This document shows positions 20,628-30,010 of a stretch of DNA of 64,000 nucleotides, one piece after another. Source of the DNA: Pseudoips prasinana (Eukaryota > Arthropoda > Insecta > Lepidoptera > Nolidae); assembly GCA_951640165.1 (NCBI GenBank), contig OX621253.1:10124001-10188000 (forward strand), in the 5' to 3' direction. The translations under genes were made by a program, and so were the position numbers. Within the stretch, counting starts at the first letter, position 1. Each line of letters begins with the position of its first letter. The notes beneath the pieces were generated by a model. The model saw only the letters and a program-made list of their open reading frames with translations, was not told where the DNA came from and searched no databases.

Positions 20628-20953
20628 ACTAGCTGTGCCCGCGACTTCGTCCGCGTGTTAATTAGTTTATTTGTATTTCTTTTGTTTCTTTTTTCAAAAT
20701 AAAAGATTTTTCCAAAATAAAAGTAGCCTAAATTACTCCTTATTACATCAGCTACCTGCCAATAAAAGTCCCGTCAAAATCGGTCCAGCCATTTCAGAGA
20801 TTAGCTGGAACAAACAGACAGACAGACAGACAAAAATTATAAAAAAAAATAATTTTGGAGTATGTACCGTATATATATTCATATACATGTAGTAAAAATC
20901 GGTTATTTCAATATTACAAACAGACACTTCAATTTTATTTATTTGTATAGATA
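20628..20953 (+). mobile_element. short retroposon (ACTAGCTGTGCCC family), full length
   Basis: It starts ACTAGCTGTGCCCGCGACTT, contains AAATCGGTCCAGCCATTTCA and an (ACAG)n run, and ends GTATAGAT. The copy at 33255-33563 has the same start and end, so both boundaries are probably real. The class (LINE-derived or other) is not clear to me. Confidence 0.7.
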
Positions 20954-22070
20954 AGGAACGCAAATTCAAATACATGCGTTCCATTTAGGAACACATTAAC
21001 TTGAATTTAGAACGCAAATTCAAGTGAATACGTTCCTTAATGAATTCCTTCATATAAACTCATATTTGTACTCATCACCAGTTTTTTTCTGGCATTTCCT
21101 TAGTAATGCTGGAGATGTAAGCCTACTTGGTCATGTTATCTACGCAGACATTTGTCTCCATAAAAACGTGGATTCATATACAACTAACCGACCACCTAAA
21201 ACACAAAAGTATCTTCAACGCAAACAAAAATTCTAAACGCTTGGGTAACCAGAACCACATACACCATCACATCATGGCGTCATACATATTCAAAAGCCAA
21301 AATGTTAATACCTCATTAATATCGTAATACCCGCAATGAGGTGAGGAAGTAGACCTCAAAGGCATTTAAGACAATGATTTTTTTCTCATTGTTTACGTTA
21401 TGGTAATGCGTTCTTATGAGATTAACGATTTCCGTGCTTCGTATTATTTTAAGATGTGATATGTATTTATATATATTACAGAAATCATGATATTAATTTT
21501 AGGTGTTTTGTTTAATAGCAGCAGTATAATGAAACTTATAGTAAATAGTCTAATAAGGGTTTTTTTTTATGAACGAAGCGACAAAAATTATGAACAATAT
21601 ATACAAAATGTAGCATAAATAGGGGATGTGACGTAAGGAGTTTAATTTGCCTATTAAATAAGTAACTTCTCATACAAGAATAATTTATTTTAATGAGAAT
21701 AATAATTCTCAGCTGTGCTATTTGTATGGAGAGCCAAAAAAATGACTTCTTATTACGGTTTTAGCTAGCGGTCTCCATAAATACTTTACTGTACGTATGT
21801 TTGTCACTGCATTCCTCCTAAAGCTGCTTGGTTATGATGATGAATGAAATTGTTTATTTACAAGACATTTTTTGTGATTATACTTTTCTTACTCAGACTT
21901 ATCGATCTGTTTCTGCTTGGTACAATGAAGCCAAACAGATCACGGACACAGTGATGTACTTGTAGCTCCGCTTCTAATATCCGTGCGGGCATGATGAAAC
22001 GAAGGTGGGAACAAAATTATATACCATCATACAAGTTTCTTTTTTTAGTGTGACAGAATATCGTATGCCC
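20954..22070. other. AT-rich stretch with a small palindromic duplication
   Basis: Near 20953-21040 the motif GGAACGCAAATTCAA is repeated, with GCGTTCC and ACGTTCC partners forming imperfect hairpins. The rest shows no gene or family. Confidence 0.4.
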
Positions 22071-22073
22071 ATG

Positions 22074-22200
22074 GTACGCACGGCTACATATTAAGCTATA
22101 CATTTCCAATATAAGCTGACCTGTCATTGTATGGAAGTCCTATACAACGTGAGATCAGCTTATACTGGAATTGTATAGCTTGATGTGTAGCCGTGTGTAC
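22074..22200. mobile_element. foldback MITE, 127 bp
   Basis: The left arm GTACGCACGGCTACATATTA and the following ~27 bp pair with the right arm ending GCCGTGTGTAC, giving ~46-bp arms with about five mismatches around a 33-bp loop. TA sits at both outer ends (GTAC), consistent with a TA target. Confidence 0.75.
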
Positions 22201-22537
22201 TTGTAACAAATAAACAACGGAGGTGTAATATAAGAATTCATTACGCTTTAATATCGCTATTAAATTACACCTAATGTACTAATGTTGCCATAAAAAATAA
22301 ATATCATCTAATTATTGTTTCGTAACTCATCATTTTTATTCACTTTTGTTTGGTTTGCGGGCATAATAAAAGGGCTAATGATGAGAGGTTTCATATATTA
22401 TTATTATTTTTCACACGTAACTTTAAGTGAATTATCAAATTGGTTTTTTCGGCCTCGTTCGCAAACTCTGGAAATATCATAATATTCAGGTGACAGCATA
22501 TTTTAATATGTCCTCATAGCCTAAGTGTCATTTAGCT
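22201..22537. other. AT-rich stretch, nothing recognised
   Basis: No features were seen between the MITE and the next SINE. Confidence 0.4.
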
Positions 22538-22712
22538 CCTAGACACGCAATTTATAGATGGGTGACCGTCTCCGTGCTTCGCAGAGAACATTAAGCTATC
22601 AGTCCCAATTGTAATCGTTAGACAACAGGTCTTTAGTCATGGCTGAGGACTACTCGGCGGCTTGAACAACTCTGACACTACGCCCACCCCTGCCCATACG
22701 ATAAGTAAGTAA
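22538..22712 (+). mobile_element. 5S rRNA-derived SINE, head-truncated
   Basis: It begins inside the head (GACACGCAATTTATAGATGG, GTGACCG) and keeps the body (ACATTAAGCTATCAGTCCCA) and an excellent tail: GGCGGCTTGAACAACTCTGA, CACTACG..GCCCATACGATA plus AAGTAAGTAA. The simple-sequence tail supports retroposition. Confidence 0.8.
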
Positions 22713-22872
22713 TACGTATATTTTCGTATATACGTATAATTTCTGAACTATTCATCTGAATAATAAATTGTATTTTTTTTTAAACGTGTTCTTTCAATGC
22801 CGTCTACATTGAAACAATATGTTATATAATCGAGATTATTTCAATTTGAGTGCATATTTAATAATAACAATA

Positions 22873-23120
22873 ATAATATCTATGGACAATGTCACACAGA
22901 TCATCCTAGCCCCAAACTAAGCAAAGCTTGTTCTATGGGTACCAAGCGACGATATACATACTTATATAGATAGATAAATATTTAAATACATAGAAAACAT
23001 CCATGACTCAGAAACAAATATTCGTGCTCATCACACAAATATTAGCACTTACCGGGATTCGAACCCAGGACCACCAGCTGCGTAGGCAGGAGCACTACCA
23101 ACTACGCTACGGTGACCGTC
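22873..23120 (-). mobile_element. tRNA-headed SINE (family A), full length
   Basis: Reversed, it begins GACGGTCACCGTAGCGTAGT with A box TAGC.TAGTTGGTAG and B box GGGTTCGAATCCC. It then has the GAGCACGAATATTTGTT and TGAGTCATGGATGTTTTCTA central domain and a 3' domain ending TGTCCATAGATATTATTATT. Two further full copies are at 42564 and 43862. Confidence 0.9.
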
Positions 23121-23296
23121 AATTTACATTTAAGTTTTATATGCAACACAGATGCGCGTTTTAACGAAGAGTGGTTGGTATCTTATTTATGGCATCGGAA
23201 ACAGTTGAACCGTATTCAATGCGATTTCTTTTGACTGTTTATTTACCGAGATAATTCTAGGCTTTGTTTCGCCTATCAAAAGCCACAGCTCTATAA

Positions 23297-23390
23297 TCAT
23301 CATCACCATCATATCAGCTGAAAGGCGCCCACAGCTGGACAAAGGCCTCCACAATTGCAGAGAGCGCTATCCGCATACAGCGACATAGCT
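23297..23390 (-). mobile_element. LINE 3' end fragment, reversed
   Basis: CATCATCACCATCATATCAG, then CTGAAAGGCGCCCACAGCTG and GACAAAGGCCTCCACAATTG match the LINE tail. The copy breaks off in GCGCTATCCGCATACAGC. Confidence 0.7.
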
Positions 23391-23927
23391 CTATAAAGGG
23401 TTGAAATTTAAGTACACTTTAGAAATCCTAGGCATATAGTAAATAGATACGATCCAATATTTTGCACTAAAGTGTACTCAAAGTAGGTATAGGGAAATCT
23501 CCACTTTCCTAATAAAACACATTCAAGGTAATTACAGATGACCTTTCTAAATTACCTTAAAACACACAAAACAAATATACGTAACAAAGAAACATTTCCA
23601 AATAGGTCACAAAGGTGCAGAAAGCCGTTAAAATACATTTATTTAACACTATAACCATAAAACATGTAACTTGAAAACAGATAAGTTTGATTTAGTGTCG
23701 GCAGACATCGGTGTACAGTCGCACAAGTAAATATTGACACAGTGGTGAATATATTTACCTATAACCTGAAATTACCAATAAATCTTCAGAAATGTACTAA
23801 AATGCTACACGTAAATAACGAAAGAGATCCGTAATTAAGTGCGGTAAAGTAAATATTGAACTTGGACTAACACCGCCGCTTAGCCACCATTGGTTGGAAA
23901 CATCGGGATGATAAAATTTTGTAGCAT
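23391..23927. other. AT-rich stretch with one inverted repeat
   Basis: TTTAAGTACACTTTA near 23407 pairs with TAAAGTGTACTCAAA near 23470 (one mismatch in 15). No gene is recognised. Confidence 0.4.
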
Positions 23928-23931
23928 TGTA

Positions 23932-23964
23932 CAGACGCCAGTACATCTAGCTACCCCAATCTGT
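23932..23964. mobile_element. TA-flanked MITE (CAGACGCC family), left end only
   Basis: TA at 23930-23931 is followed by CAGACGCCAGTACATCTAGC and TACCCCAATCTGT, then the sequence switches abruptly to the tail of the 5S-derived composite at 23965. The right half of the MITE is not found nearby. Confidence 0.8.
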
Positions 23965-24431
23965 TATCGTATGGGCAGTGGTTACCCTAGTGTCAAGAGT
24001 CGTTCAAGCCGCCCATTAGGCCTCTGACATAGCTTAACGATTGTCGCCTAATGGCTACAAGCGGGACCGACAGCTTAACGTGCCCTCCGAATCATGGAGA
24101 CACAATGAAACCACTTTGGCGGTCACCCATCTATGTACTGACGGCAAGCCTAGTTGCTTAACCTCACCGATCACTTACGGACCGGTGAAAGCATCAAATG
24201 GTCAATATATAGAAGGGTGACTACCAAAATGAGCGTTTTTGTAATTCTGAGGGCTGTCAGTCCCCGCTGTGCTTATGAGATAACAGACCTGAACGAGCAC
24301 TAGCTGTCTTACTCTAACGCATTAGTATCTGCGAAACTATAATATGAGCGTTCTCTAACTCCTCACCTCGTAAAAAGATGGGATGGGCATGCTCACAATA
24401 CGGAAGGGGTTAATAGGATAGCCAAAAGCTT
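23965..24431 (-). mobile_element. 5S rRNA-derived SINE, head-to-head composite (copy 2)
   Basis: The reverse complement matches 10716-11201 along its length, including exact blocks such as CATCCCATCTT and GCTCGTTCAGGTCTGTTATC. It lacks a ~15-bp insertion found near 10917 in copy 1. Its C-box segment here is a better 5S match (ATAGATGGGTGACCGCC). The composite abuts the MITE on the left and the middle of another 5S-derived SINE on the right. Confidence 0.8.
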
Positions 24432-24530
24432 AACTTGCCCTCCGAAGCTCGGAAACCTCAGAAATTAAACCACTTTGGTGGTCACCCATCTATGAGCCTA
24501 GTTGCATAAGGAGCGGTGAGTGTGATGAAT
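24428..24530 (-). mobile_element. 5S rRNA-derived SINE, partial
   Basis: AAGCTTAACTTGCCCTCCGA, then AAATTAAACCACTTTGGTGG, TCACCCATCTATGAGCCTAG and TTGCATAAGGAGCGGTGAG are the body and head in reverse. It loses part of the head between ATCTATG and AGCCTAG relative to other copies. Confidence 0.7.
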
Positions 24531-24559
24531 TAGCAAATAGAAAGAAAAAAATAATATAG

Positions 24560-25005
24560 TTCCTGTAAGGTAAGTAATAAGTAGATTCGGTCCAGTTATG
24601 TCCATAATAAACTCATTAAAGTCTATTTCGGATTCTATGGAGTTCACGATACAACTTATCTAGTTGCAGAAGGCGCTTTGTCACACCCTTGTAGTGTGCC
24701 GAAAAGACTATTAGTGTTTACTGGTTGCAGCCCACTTGGCAAATAGAATACATGAAGAAATTTACAATCCTACTCAATAAAATACAGAAAATATAATAAA
24801 CTTTAAAAGGCTTGATGGTACAAAGGTCCTCTTATTTACTACTACTTATTTCTATAGAGTATTATTCAGTAAATTCGCTAGAGATGAGAATTAATAAGAT
24901 ATATTTTCAAAGATGCAATCATATTGAATTCAGTGGGTTAAATCGACAACTATTATTATTGTTATTATAATGAAGATAAAAATTTTCATTTGTTCAAATT
25001 AGTTT
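24560..25005. other. AT-rich stretch, nothing recognised
   Basis: No family match was found. Confidence 0.4.
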
Positions 25006-25007
25006 TC

Positions 25008-25170
25008 TAGAATATCCTACTAAGTGTGTGTATAGTGAGTAAGGATTTTTAGATGTATGAATGTTTGTTACTCTTTCGCGCAAAAACTACCGTGCGGATT
25101 TTTATGAAACTTTGTATAAATATAGGTTTATACATATATCCGAATAGCACATAGGGCAATTATTTGATAT
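25008..25170 (-). mobile_element. short retroposon (CTAGCTGTGCCC-related), partial
   Basis: GTGTGTATAGTGAGTAAG, then TGTTTGTTACTCTTTCGCGC, AAAAACTACCGTGCGGATTT and ATATATCCGAATAGCACATA match the copy at 62595-62760. Both ends are eroded. Confidence 0.6.
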
Positions 25171-25505
25171 ATATAAAAAAATATTTCATGAAATCATAAA
25201 AGTAAACTAATTAAATACTACTACTATTTATCATTTTACTAATTTACGTTATATTACTAAAGATATACAACGATTACTAAATGCGTACATAAAGGTTGAT
25301 GGTTTAAAATAACAGCTTCAGTTCACATAATAATATAACAAACGTTTATATACAATTTCTTTTTACATTTTAATAGCGGTGGGAACTCCAATTGTATCTG
25401 AGTTTAGATTAACTCCAAAAGAACAATAAGATCAAACTTTATATCGATATCAGATTTTATTATTTAAATTTCTTGTTTTTGTTTTAATGTAAATTTGCGA
25501 CGTTT

Positions 25506-25539
25506 TTTGGTGTTTAAGCTATAAAGCTTAAACACCAAA
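25506..25539. repeat. perfect 15-bp inverted repeat with 4-nt loop
   Basis: TTTGGTGTTTAAGCT at 25506-25520 is mirrored at 25525-25539 around ATAA. It lies about 50 bp outside the left end of the Tc1 element. Confidence 0.85.
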
Positions 25540-25592
25540 TAGTCTTCTCTCTCTGACTATTATTTTATTGTATGTTTTTTTTTATATATAGC

Positions 25593-25621
25593 TATACACA
25601 CATCAACACAATCTAGGGATA
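25593..25621 (+). repeat. left terminal inverted repeat of the Tc1 element
   Basis: TATACACACATCAACACAAT then CTAGGGATA. The transposase probably binds here. Confidence 0.85.
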
Positions 25622-25865
25622 TTGAACATTTCATTGATTATCTAGAAAACTATAAACATTTTGTTATGACTGTAAATGGAAGAATTAAAGATAATTTCAT
25701 GGCCGATATTTAAACATTAACAACACGATGCGATTTTGTTTTTCTAATTAATAAAAGTCTTAAATTAATTAAGCCATAGAAAATTACTGAGTGAACAAAA
25801 ACATTTTATTCTTATAAAATTATTCAATCGAATTAAATGAATAAAAATCTTACCAAATCTGATAA

Positions 25866-26891
25866 TCAGTCATCGGTATTTCCTCCTCTAACATTAATCA
25901 CACAGCGGCAACGATTTTCCATACTTAAAATTAAGGTATCAATGTCTTGCTGGGGTATGCAGTCCCAAGTTCTTTTTAAATGTTCGAAAAGTTGTTCTTC
26001 TGTTGTCAAGTTGGGCGGAAAATCCCTCAATGCTCTTCGCTGTAACATGTCCCAGGCGTGTTCAATTGGGTTTAAGTCTGGCGACTGTGGAGGCCAATCT
26101 AATACCTGAACATCGTGTTCTCGAAGGGCGGCCCTCACCAGCCGCGCTGTATGGGAAGGTGCATTGTCATGCATGAGCTGAAATTCTTGCCCCGTTAGGG
26201 CCCTGAGCGGGACAATGACACGTTCTACTACCTCCTCACGGTATCTATGGGCAGTCATGCTGCCCTGAATCCAAATGAGTTGGGTTCGTCCGCCGATTCG
26301 TATTCCTGCCCACACCATAATTGTCCCGCCTTGGTAAGAGTGGACCTCCTGTGGATGTCGGAGACGGCTGACCCTGCCTGGAGTTCTCCAAACGCGTGTT
26401 CGTCTCGAATCTGGATGAAATCCATAGCGGGACTCATCAGTGAACAGCACCAATGACCATTGTTGATCACTCCATGTCAAATGTTCTTGAGCCCATAAAA
26501 GTCGCCTACCGCGATTGCCACGTCGCAGCGCTGGGACTCGTAGCGGTCTGCGAGCATGAAGACCAACTTCATGCAGCCTCCTTCGCACGGTTTGGTCGCT
26601 CACCAGCAGCTGCTGACCCTCCTGGAGCCTTTGCACTAGTTGCATCGCTGTGATATTGGGTAGTCTTCTGGCGGTCATTTGGAGAAATCGATCCTGTCTC
26701 TGAGTGGTAACACGATATCTACCTGTGTGCCGTTCTGCCACATCTCCAGTAGCGCGATAACGTGACCACAGCCTGGATACCACATTTTGGCTTGTGCCCA
26801 GAGACTCAGCAACGACGCGTTGAATAGCACCGTTTTGTAACATGCCAACTGCCCGTAACATTTCATCTCGACTCAAATGATGGCGTGGCAT
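25866..26891 (-). CDS. Tc1-family transposase, DD34E
   Basis: The protein cuts and pastes its own element by recognising the terminal inverted repeats. I chose the ATG at 26891 (MPRHHLSRDE), giving 341 residues, the normal size for Tc1 transposases; the frame extends seven codons upstream only to a TTG. Residues 11-60 form the first helix-turn-helix and TGRYR, which replaces the usual GRPR linker. A second DNA-binding region follows to about 115. The catalytic triad is D152 (LFTDESRYGF), D242 (LMHDNAPSHTAR) and E277 (SPDLNPIEHAWD), with 34 residues between the last two. PPQSPDLNPIEHAWD is the classic Tc1 block. The frame has no stop or frameshift, so the copy may be active or recently so. It is the only intact coding sequence I recognise here. 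Confidence 0.95.
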   Translation of the reverse strand: MPRHHLSRDEMLRAVGMLQNGAIQRVVAESLGTSQNVVSRLWSRYRATGDVAERHTGRYRVTTQRQDRFLQMTARRLPNITAMQLVQRLQEGQQLLVSDQTVRRRLHEVGLHARRPLRVPALRRGNRGRRLLWAQEHLTWSDQQWSLVLFTDESRYGFHPDSRRTRVWRTPGRVSRLRHPQEVHSYQGGTIMVWAGIRIGGRTQLIWIQGSMTAHRYREEVVERVIVPLRALTGQEFQLMHDNAPSHTARLVRAALREHDVQVLDWPPQSPDLNPIEHAWDMLQRRALRDFPPNLTTEEQLFEHLKRTWDCIPQQDIDTLILSMENRCRCVINVRGGNTDD

Positions 26892-27163
26892 GACGCTAAA
26901 AAGCTTACACAACCAATTGAGAAAAGAAAATAAAACAATTTATCAGGTTTTCTTCAATTAACACGCAAAAAAAATTTTAATGCAACTTCTTGAAATTAGA
27001 TACAACTCAAGATTGCGCTGTGCTTTGCGTGTTTTCATTTGTTTCTCATTTTAATTTTTAAATTTTGAATAAAGAATAGACAAGGTTTAAATCTGTAAAT
27101 AAACTTTTTAAGGAAACTAAATAGGTTTTAAACAATAAAGCCATGTTTGATTTCAAAATAACG

Positions 27164-27192
27164 TATCCCTAGACTTTGTTGATGTGTGTATA
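27164..27192 (-). repeat. right terminal inverted repeat of the Tc1 element
   Basis: The reverse complement reads TATACACACATCAACAAAGT then CTAGGGATA. About 270 bp separate it from the transposase start codon, room for its promoter. Confidence 0.85.
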
Positions 27193-27239
27193 TTAATGTT
27201 ATGTAGTTTAATATTTGCCACTGTTCTGCTTTACAATGT

Positions 27240-27385
27240 TACGTTTTGTTTCGTTTCGATGGCTTAATGGCTTTTATTTTATTTTCCAATTTCGAAAACT
27301 TACAGCTAATTAGTTACACAAATTCCGCAAATTATATAAAAGATGGCCAATTACAAGTTTTCACAAATAAATAAATTGTATAAAT
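27240..27385 (+). repeat. dispersed repeat shared with 38080-38300
   Basis: The blocks AACTTACAGCTAATT, then GGCCAATTACAAGTTTTCAC, occur in the same order in both places. This may be a LINE 3' UTR. Confidence 0.5.
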
Positions 27386-27393
27386 ATTACAAA

Positions 27394-27590
27394 TCACACT
27401 AATATTATAAAGGCGAAAGTTTCTGAGTGTGTGAGTATGTGAGGGTGTATGTTTGTTACTTCTTCACGTCTAAGCGGCTGGAGCGATTTTAATAAAATTT
27501 GGTATGGAGATAACTGACACCATGGATTAACACATAGACAATAATTTATAAAGTTTAACGCGGAAAGAACCGCGTGACACAGCTAGTATA
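27394..27590 (-). mobile_element. short retroposon (CTAGCTGTGCC family)
   Basis: Reversed, it begins ACTAGCTGTGTCACGCGGTT and ends CCTTTATAATATTAGTGTGA. Closely related copies are at 42864, 60598 and 62595. Confidence 0.75.
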
Positions 27591-27828
27591 GAATAAACAG
27601 CATATTACTAAATTAGTATATAATAAATCTATAAATCTACTGAGAACAGTGTGACTTAATGAAATTATTACACATAGTTCTGTTCAGGTTTGAGACACTT
27701 GTGTGAAATATATTTTTTTTGTAATGAATGCTATTTTTAAAGTAATTTATTGTAATTAACATTAATGATGTAAAATTCGAATGCTGGTTGTATTTAAGTG
27801 TTGCAGCACTATTATTTTTAAGTATGTA

Positions 27829-28326
27829 CAGATGCCAGCACATCAAGCTACCCCAATCTGTCAAATTTCCCCAATTGAAAGTGAATTCGAAATAATGATG
27901 TAAGAGAGCGTTGTGGTGTGAAAGAGGATGTAGTCAGAAAGATTGAAAAAGGTATGCTGAGATAGTTTGGCCATTTAGAAAGGATTAATGAAAGAAGATT
28001 GACAAAAGAAGTATACCTGGCCTGTGTGAATGGTACAACCGGAAAGGGAAGACCTCATAGAACATTGTCTGATCAAATCGGAGACGTACTTAAGAAAGGT
28101 CAGGTCAGAAGTACCCTAAACCGGCGAGCATCTATGAAAAATATAATGTCAGTAAACGAAGCGAAAGAGGTGTGCAAGCATCGTGACAAATGGAAGTCCG
28201 TTGTCTCTGCCTGCCCCTCTGGGAGACAGGCGTGAGTCTATGTCTGTATGTTTGTATGAAAGTGAACCTTATACTTATGTGATACAATTAAAAATCTATA
28301 AAAGAAATTTGACAGTTTGGGTACAT
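27829..28326. mobile_element. TA-flanked MITE (CAGACGCC family) split by a LINE end
   Basis: The left half (27829-27885) runs from CAGATGCCAGCACATCAAGC into the internal GAAAGTGAA. The right half resumes at 28257 (TGAAAGTGAACCTTATACTT) and stops at GACAGTTTGGG, its outer terminal repeat deleted. The 10-bp sequence TGAAAGTGAA occurs on both sides of the insert. Confidence 0.85.
27886..28256 (+). pseudogene. 5'-truncated LINE (RTE-like) ORF2 C-terminus
   Basis: The 371-bp insert is bounded by the 10-bp target duplication TGAAAGTGAA. It encodes in one frame [74 protein letters not shown] and PSGRQA, with a stop at 28233-28235. The WFGHxxR and GRPxRT blocks followed by a D-x-x-x-W motif are typical of the C-terminal end of RTE/BovB-like non-LTR elements. 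A 20-bp tail of TGTCTGTATGTTTGTA type follows, as expected for RTE short-repeat tails. In front of the C-terminus the reading is open to about 27960. Confidence 0.8.
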
Positions 28327-28520
28327 TCTAATAACTGCGACGACATTCTTATAACGATTCTTAAATGAATGAATAAGAATGCACGTATCTTGATAATTTC
28401 GAGCCCTAGTTCGCCCAGTAAACTTAATTCTGAAATTAGCCGACGACGTGCACTTATTCACGCTCGTAACTGTACAGCTACACGGTTTCCATTTCACACC
28501 CCGTGATCGATGATTGGCTT

Positions 28521-28975
28521 CCACTGAATTATTTCTATTAACTCGGGATATTGATAGAATACAACACGGTAGATGTATCAGTGGTGAAACAAATGGTCGT
28601 CGTTTCTATTCTTGGTGAATGGAGATTGGACGTAACTGACTGCTGAAAGATCTAAGAACATAATGAGTAAAAACCTTTTATTTTGTATTGATAAATTTCC
28701 CCTCTATGTTTTTCAGTATATCATATACTATGGAGATGAAATTGAAAGAGACAAGGAATAAAATGGAGACTACGCTAGGTACTAGTTTTTAGGCATCCAC
28801 TGAATTATTTATATTGACTCCGGATATTTATAGTAAAACAATACAGTAGATGTATCAGTGGTAAAACAAATGATCGTCGTTTCAATTCTTGGTGAATAGA
28901 GATTGGACGGAACCGACTGATGAGAGATCTAAGAACATAATGAGTAAAAACCATTTATTTTGTATGGATACCTCT
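28521..28975. repeat. diverged tandem duplication, ~276-bp unit
   Basis: CCACTGAATTATTT occurs at 28521 and at 28797, each followed by GTAGATGTATCAGTGGT, CTTGGTGAAT.GAGATTGG and AACATAATGAGTAAAAACC. The last ~100 bp of unit 1 have no counterpart in unit 2. Confidence 0.75.
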
Positions 28976-28979
28976 ATAC

Positions 28980-29340
28980 CTCTGCTAGTAAGTTTTTACT
29001 TCATCCAGATTGAAGGAAAATAGATTAGGGATTAAACAGCGAACAGTCCGATACTATTTTATCAGGAAAAACTAACAAGCGAAAAAATACTAAATACATA
29101 CGAGACAAGTAACCAGCCGTCATTTGATATAGAACAAAATTTAATAAATTCTTATCTTGTTATATTTATTTTATTTTTATCCAATCTATAAATTGGTACT
29201 GTTGTAAAGATGCGCCCACTACCTAATTTATTCAAATCAAATCAAATATTATTTCATAGTGCTAGTTGTATTAGTAATAGTTAAAAAGTAACTAGTACTT
29301 ATGCTGCAATAAATTATAACCTATGTGTTATTCGGATATA
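28980..29340. other. AT-rich stretch, nothing recognised
   Basis: No repeat or frame of interest was seen before the SINE at 29345. Confidence 0.4.
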
Positions 29341-29344
29341 TTCT

Positions 29345-29722
29345 ATGATGATGATGTCCTCCCGACCGAATTTCGGCCACGGCGGCCAGTCTTAATGGAG
29401 ACTAGCCAATTGCGCAGGACATATTATAGTGCACAAGTGTGTGCGCAAACACAGGGGCACTTTCTATTCCATCACTCTCATGATCCGATGGGACGCCTAG
29501 CGACATGACCGGAAAGTGTTCAGGTACAGGACCGACGGCTTTACGTGCTCTCCAAGGCACGGGGGTGTAATACCACCAACTTCCAGACTTCGAGCTGATA
29601 CTGAGAAATTTCTATTTACGGAAAAATCCCAAAATCACTTTTTGGCCCGACCCGGGATTTGAACCCAGGACCTCATTATCTGCGGTTGAACACGCTACCG
29701 CTACACCAACGAGGCAGTCCAT
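29345..29722 (-). mobile_element. tRNA-headed SINE (family D), full length
   Basis: Reversed, the head begins GACTGCCTCGTTGGTGTAGC with A box TGGTGTAGCGGTAGC and B box GGGTTCAAATCCC. A long body of about 300 bp ends in GGCCGCCGTGGCCGAAATTC and GGGAGGAC. It is the reference copy for the fragments at 88, 1853, 16881, 17603, 44180 and 62998. The head is tRNA-like but lacks a plausible acceptor stem, so it is not a tRNA gene. Confidence 0.9.
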
Positions 29723-29728
29723 ATATTC

Positions 29729-30010
29729 TATACTAATACTATAGAGATCTCTGGATCTACTGATCCGATTTTCAATTGATTTCACCAATAGGAAGCTACG
29801 TTATTGTGGAGTGTCATAGGCTATGATTCATCATCATAATTTTTATTTATCCCGAACTTTTAACCCGAAGTTTTACGCGTGCACTACTAGCAGTGCTATA
29901 TTACTACAAAGTTTTATTAAAATCCGCTCGGTAATTTTAGCGTGAAAGGGTAACAAACATCCATTCGTCCATACTCACAAACTTTCGGATTTACTACATT
30001 AATAAGATTT
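29729..30010 (+). mobile_element. short retroposon related to the CTAGCTGTGCCC family
   Basis: GATCCGATTTTCAATTGATT, then AGGAAGCTACGTTATT, AATCCGCTCGGTAATTTTAG and ACTCACAAACTTTCGGATTT follow the lepidopteran repeat whose end is also present at 42864-43043. It carries many substitutions. Confidence 0.6.

Larger units (their letters stand above)
25593..27192 (-). mobile_element. complete Tc1-type DNA transposon
   Basis: Terminal inverted repeats of 29 bp (25593-25621 and 27164-27192) begin TATACACACATCAACA and differ at two positions. The outermost TA on each side is the probable target duplication, so the element proper is about 1.6 kb. It encloses one uninterrupted transposase gene on the minus strand and short noncoding flanks. 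The repeats are short for the Tc1 group. Confidence 0.9.

Noticed and set aside
25866..26653. Plus-strand frames opposite the transposase (25837-26109, 26247-26456, 26453-26653)
   Set aside because: They are antisense shadows of the transposase gene.
25866..26912. Transposase frame starting at 26912
   Set aside because: That start is TTG. The ATG at 26891 gives the standard MPRHH-type Tc1 N-terminus and length, so I used it.
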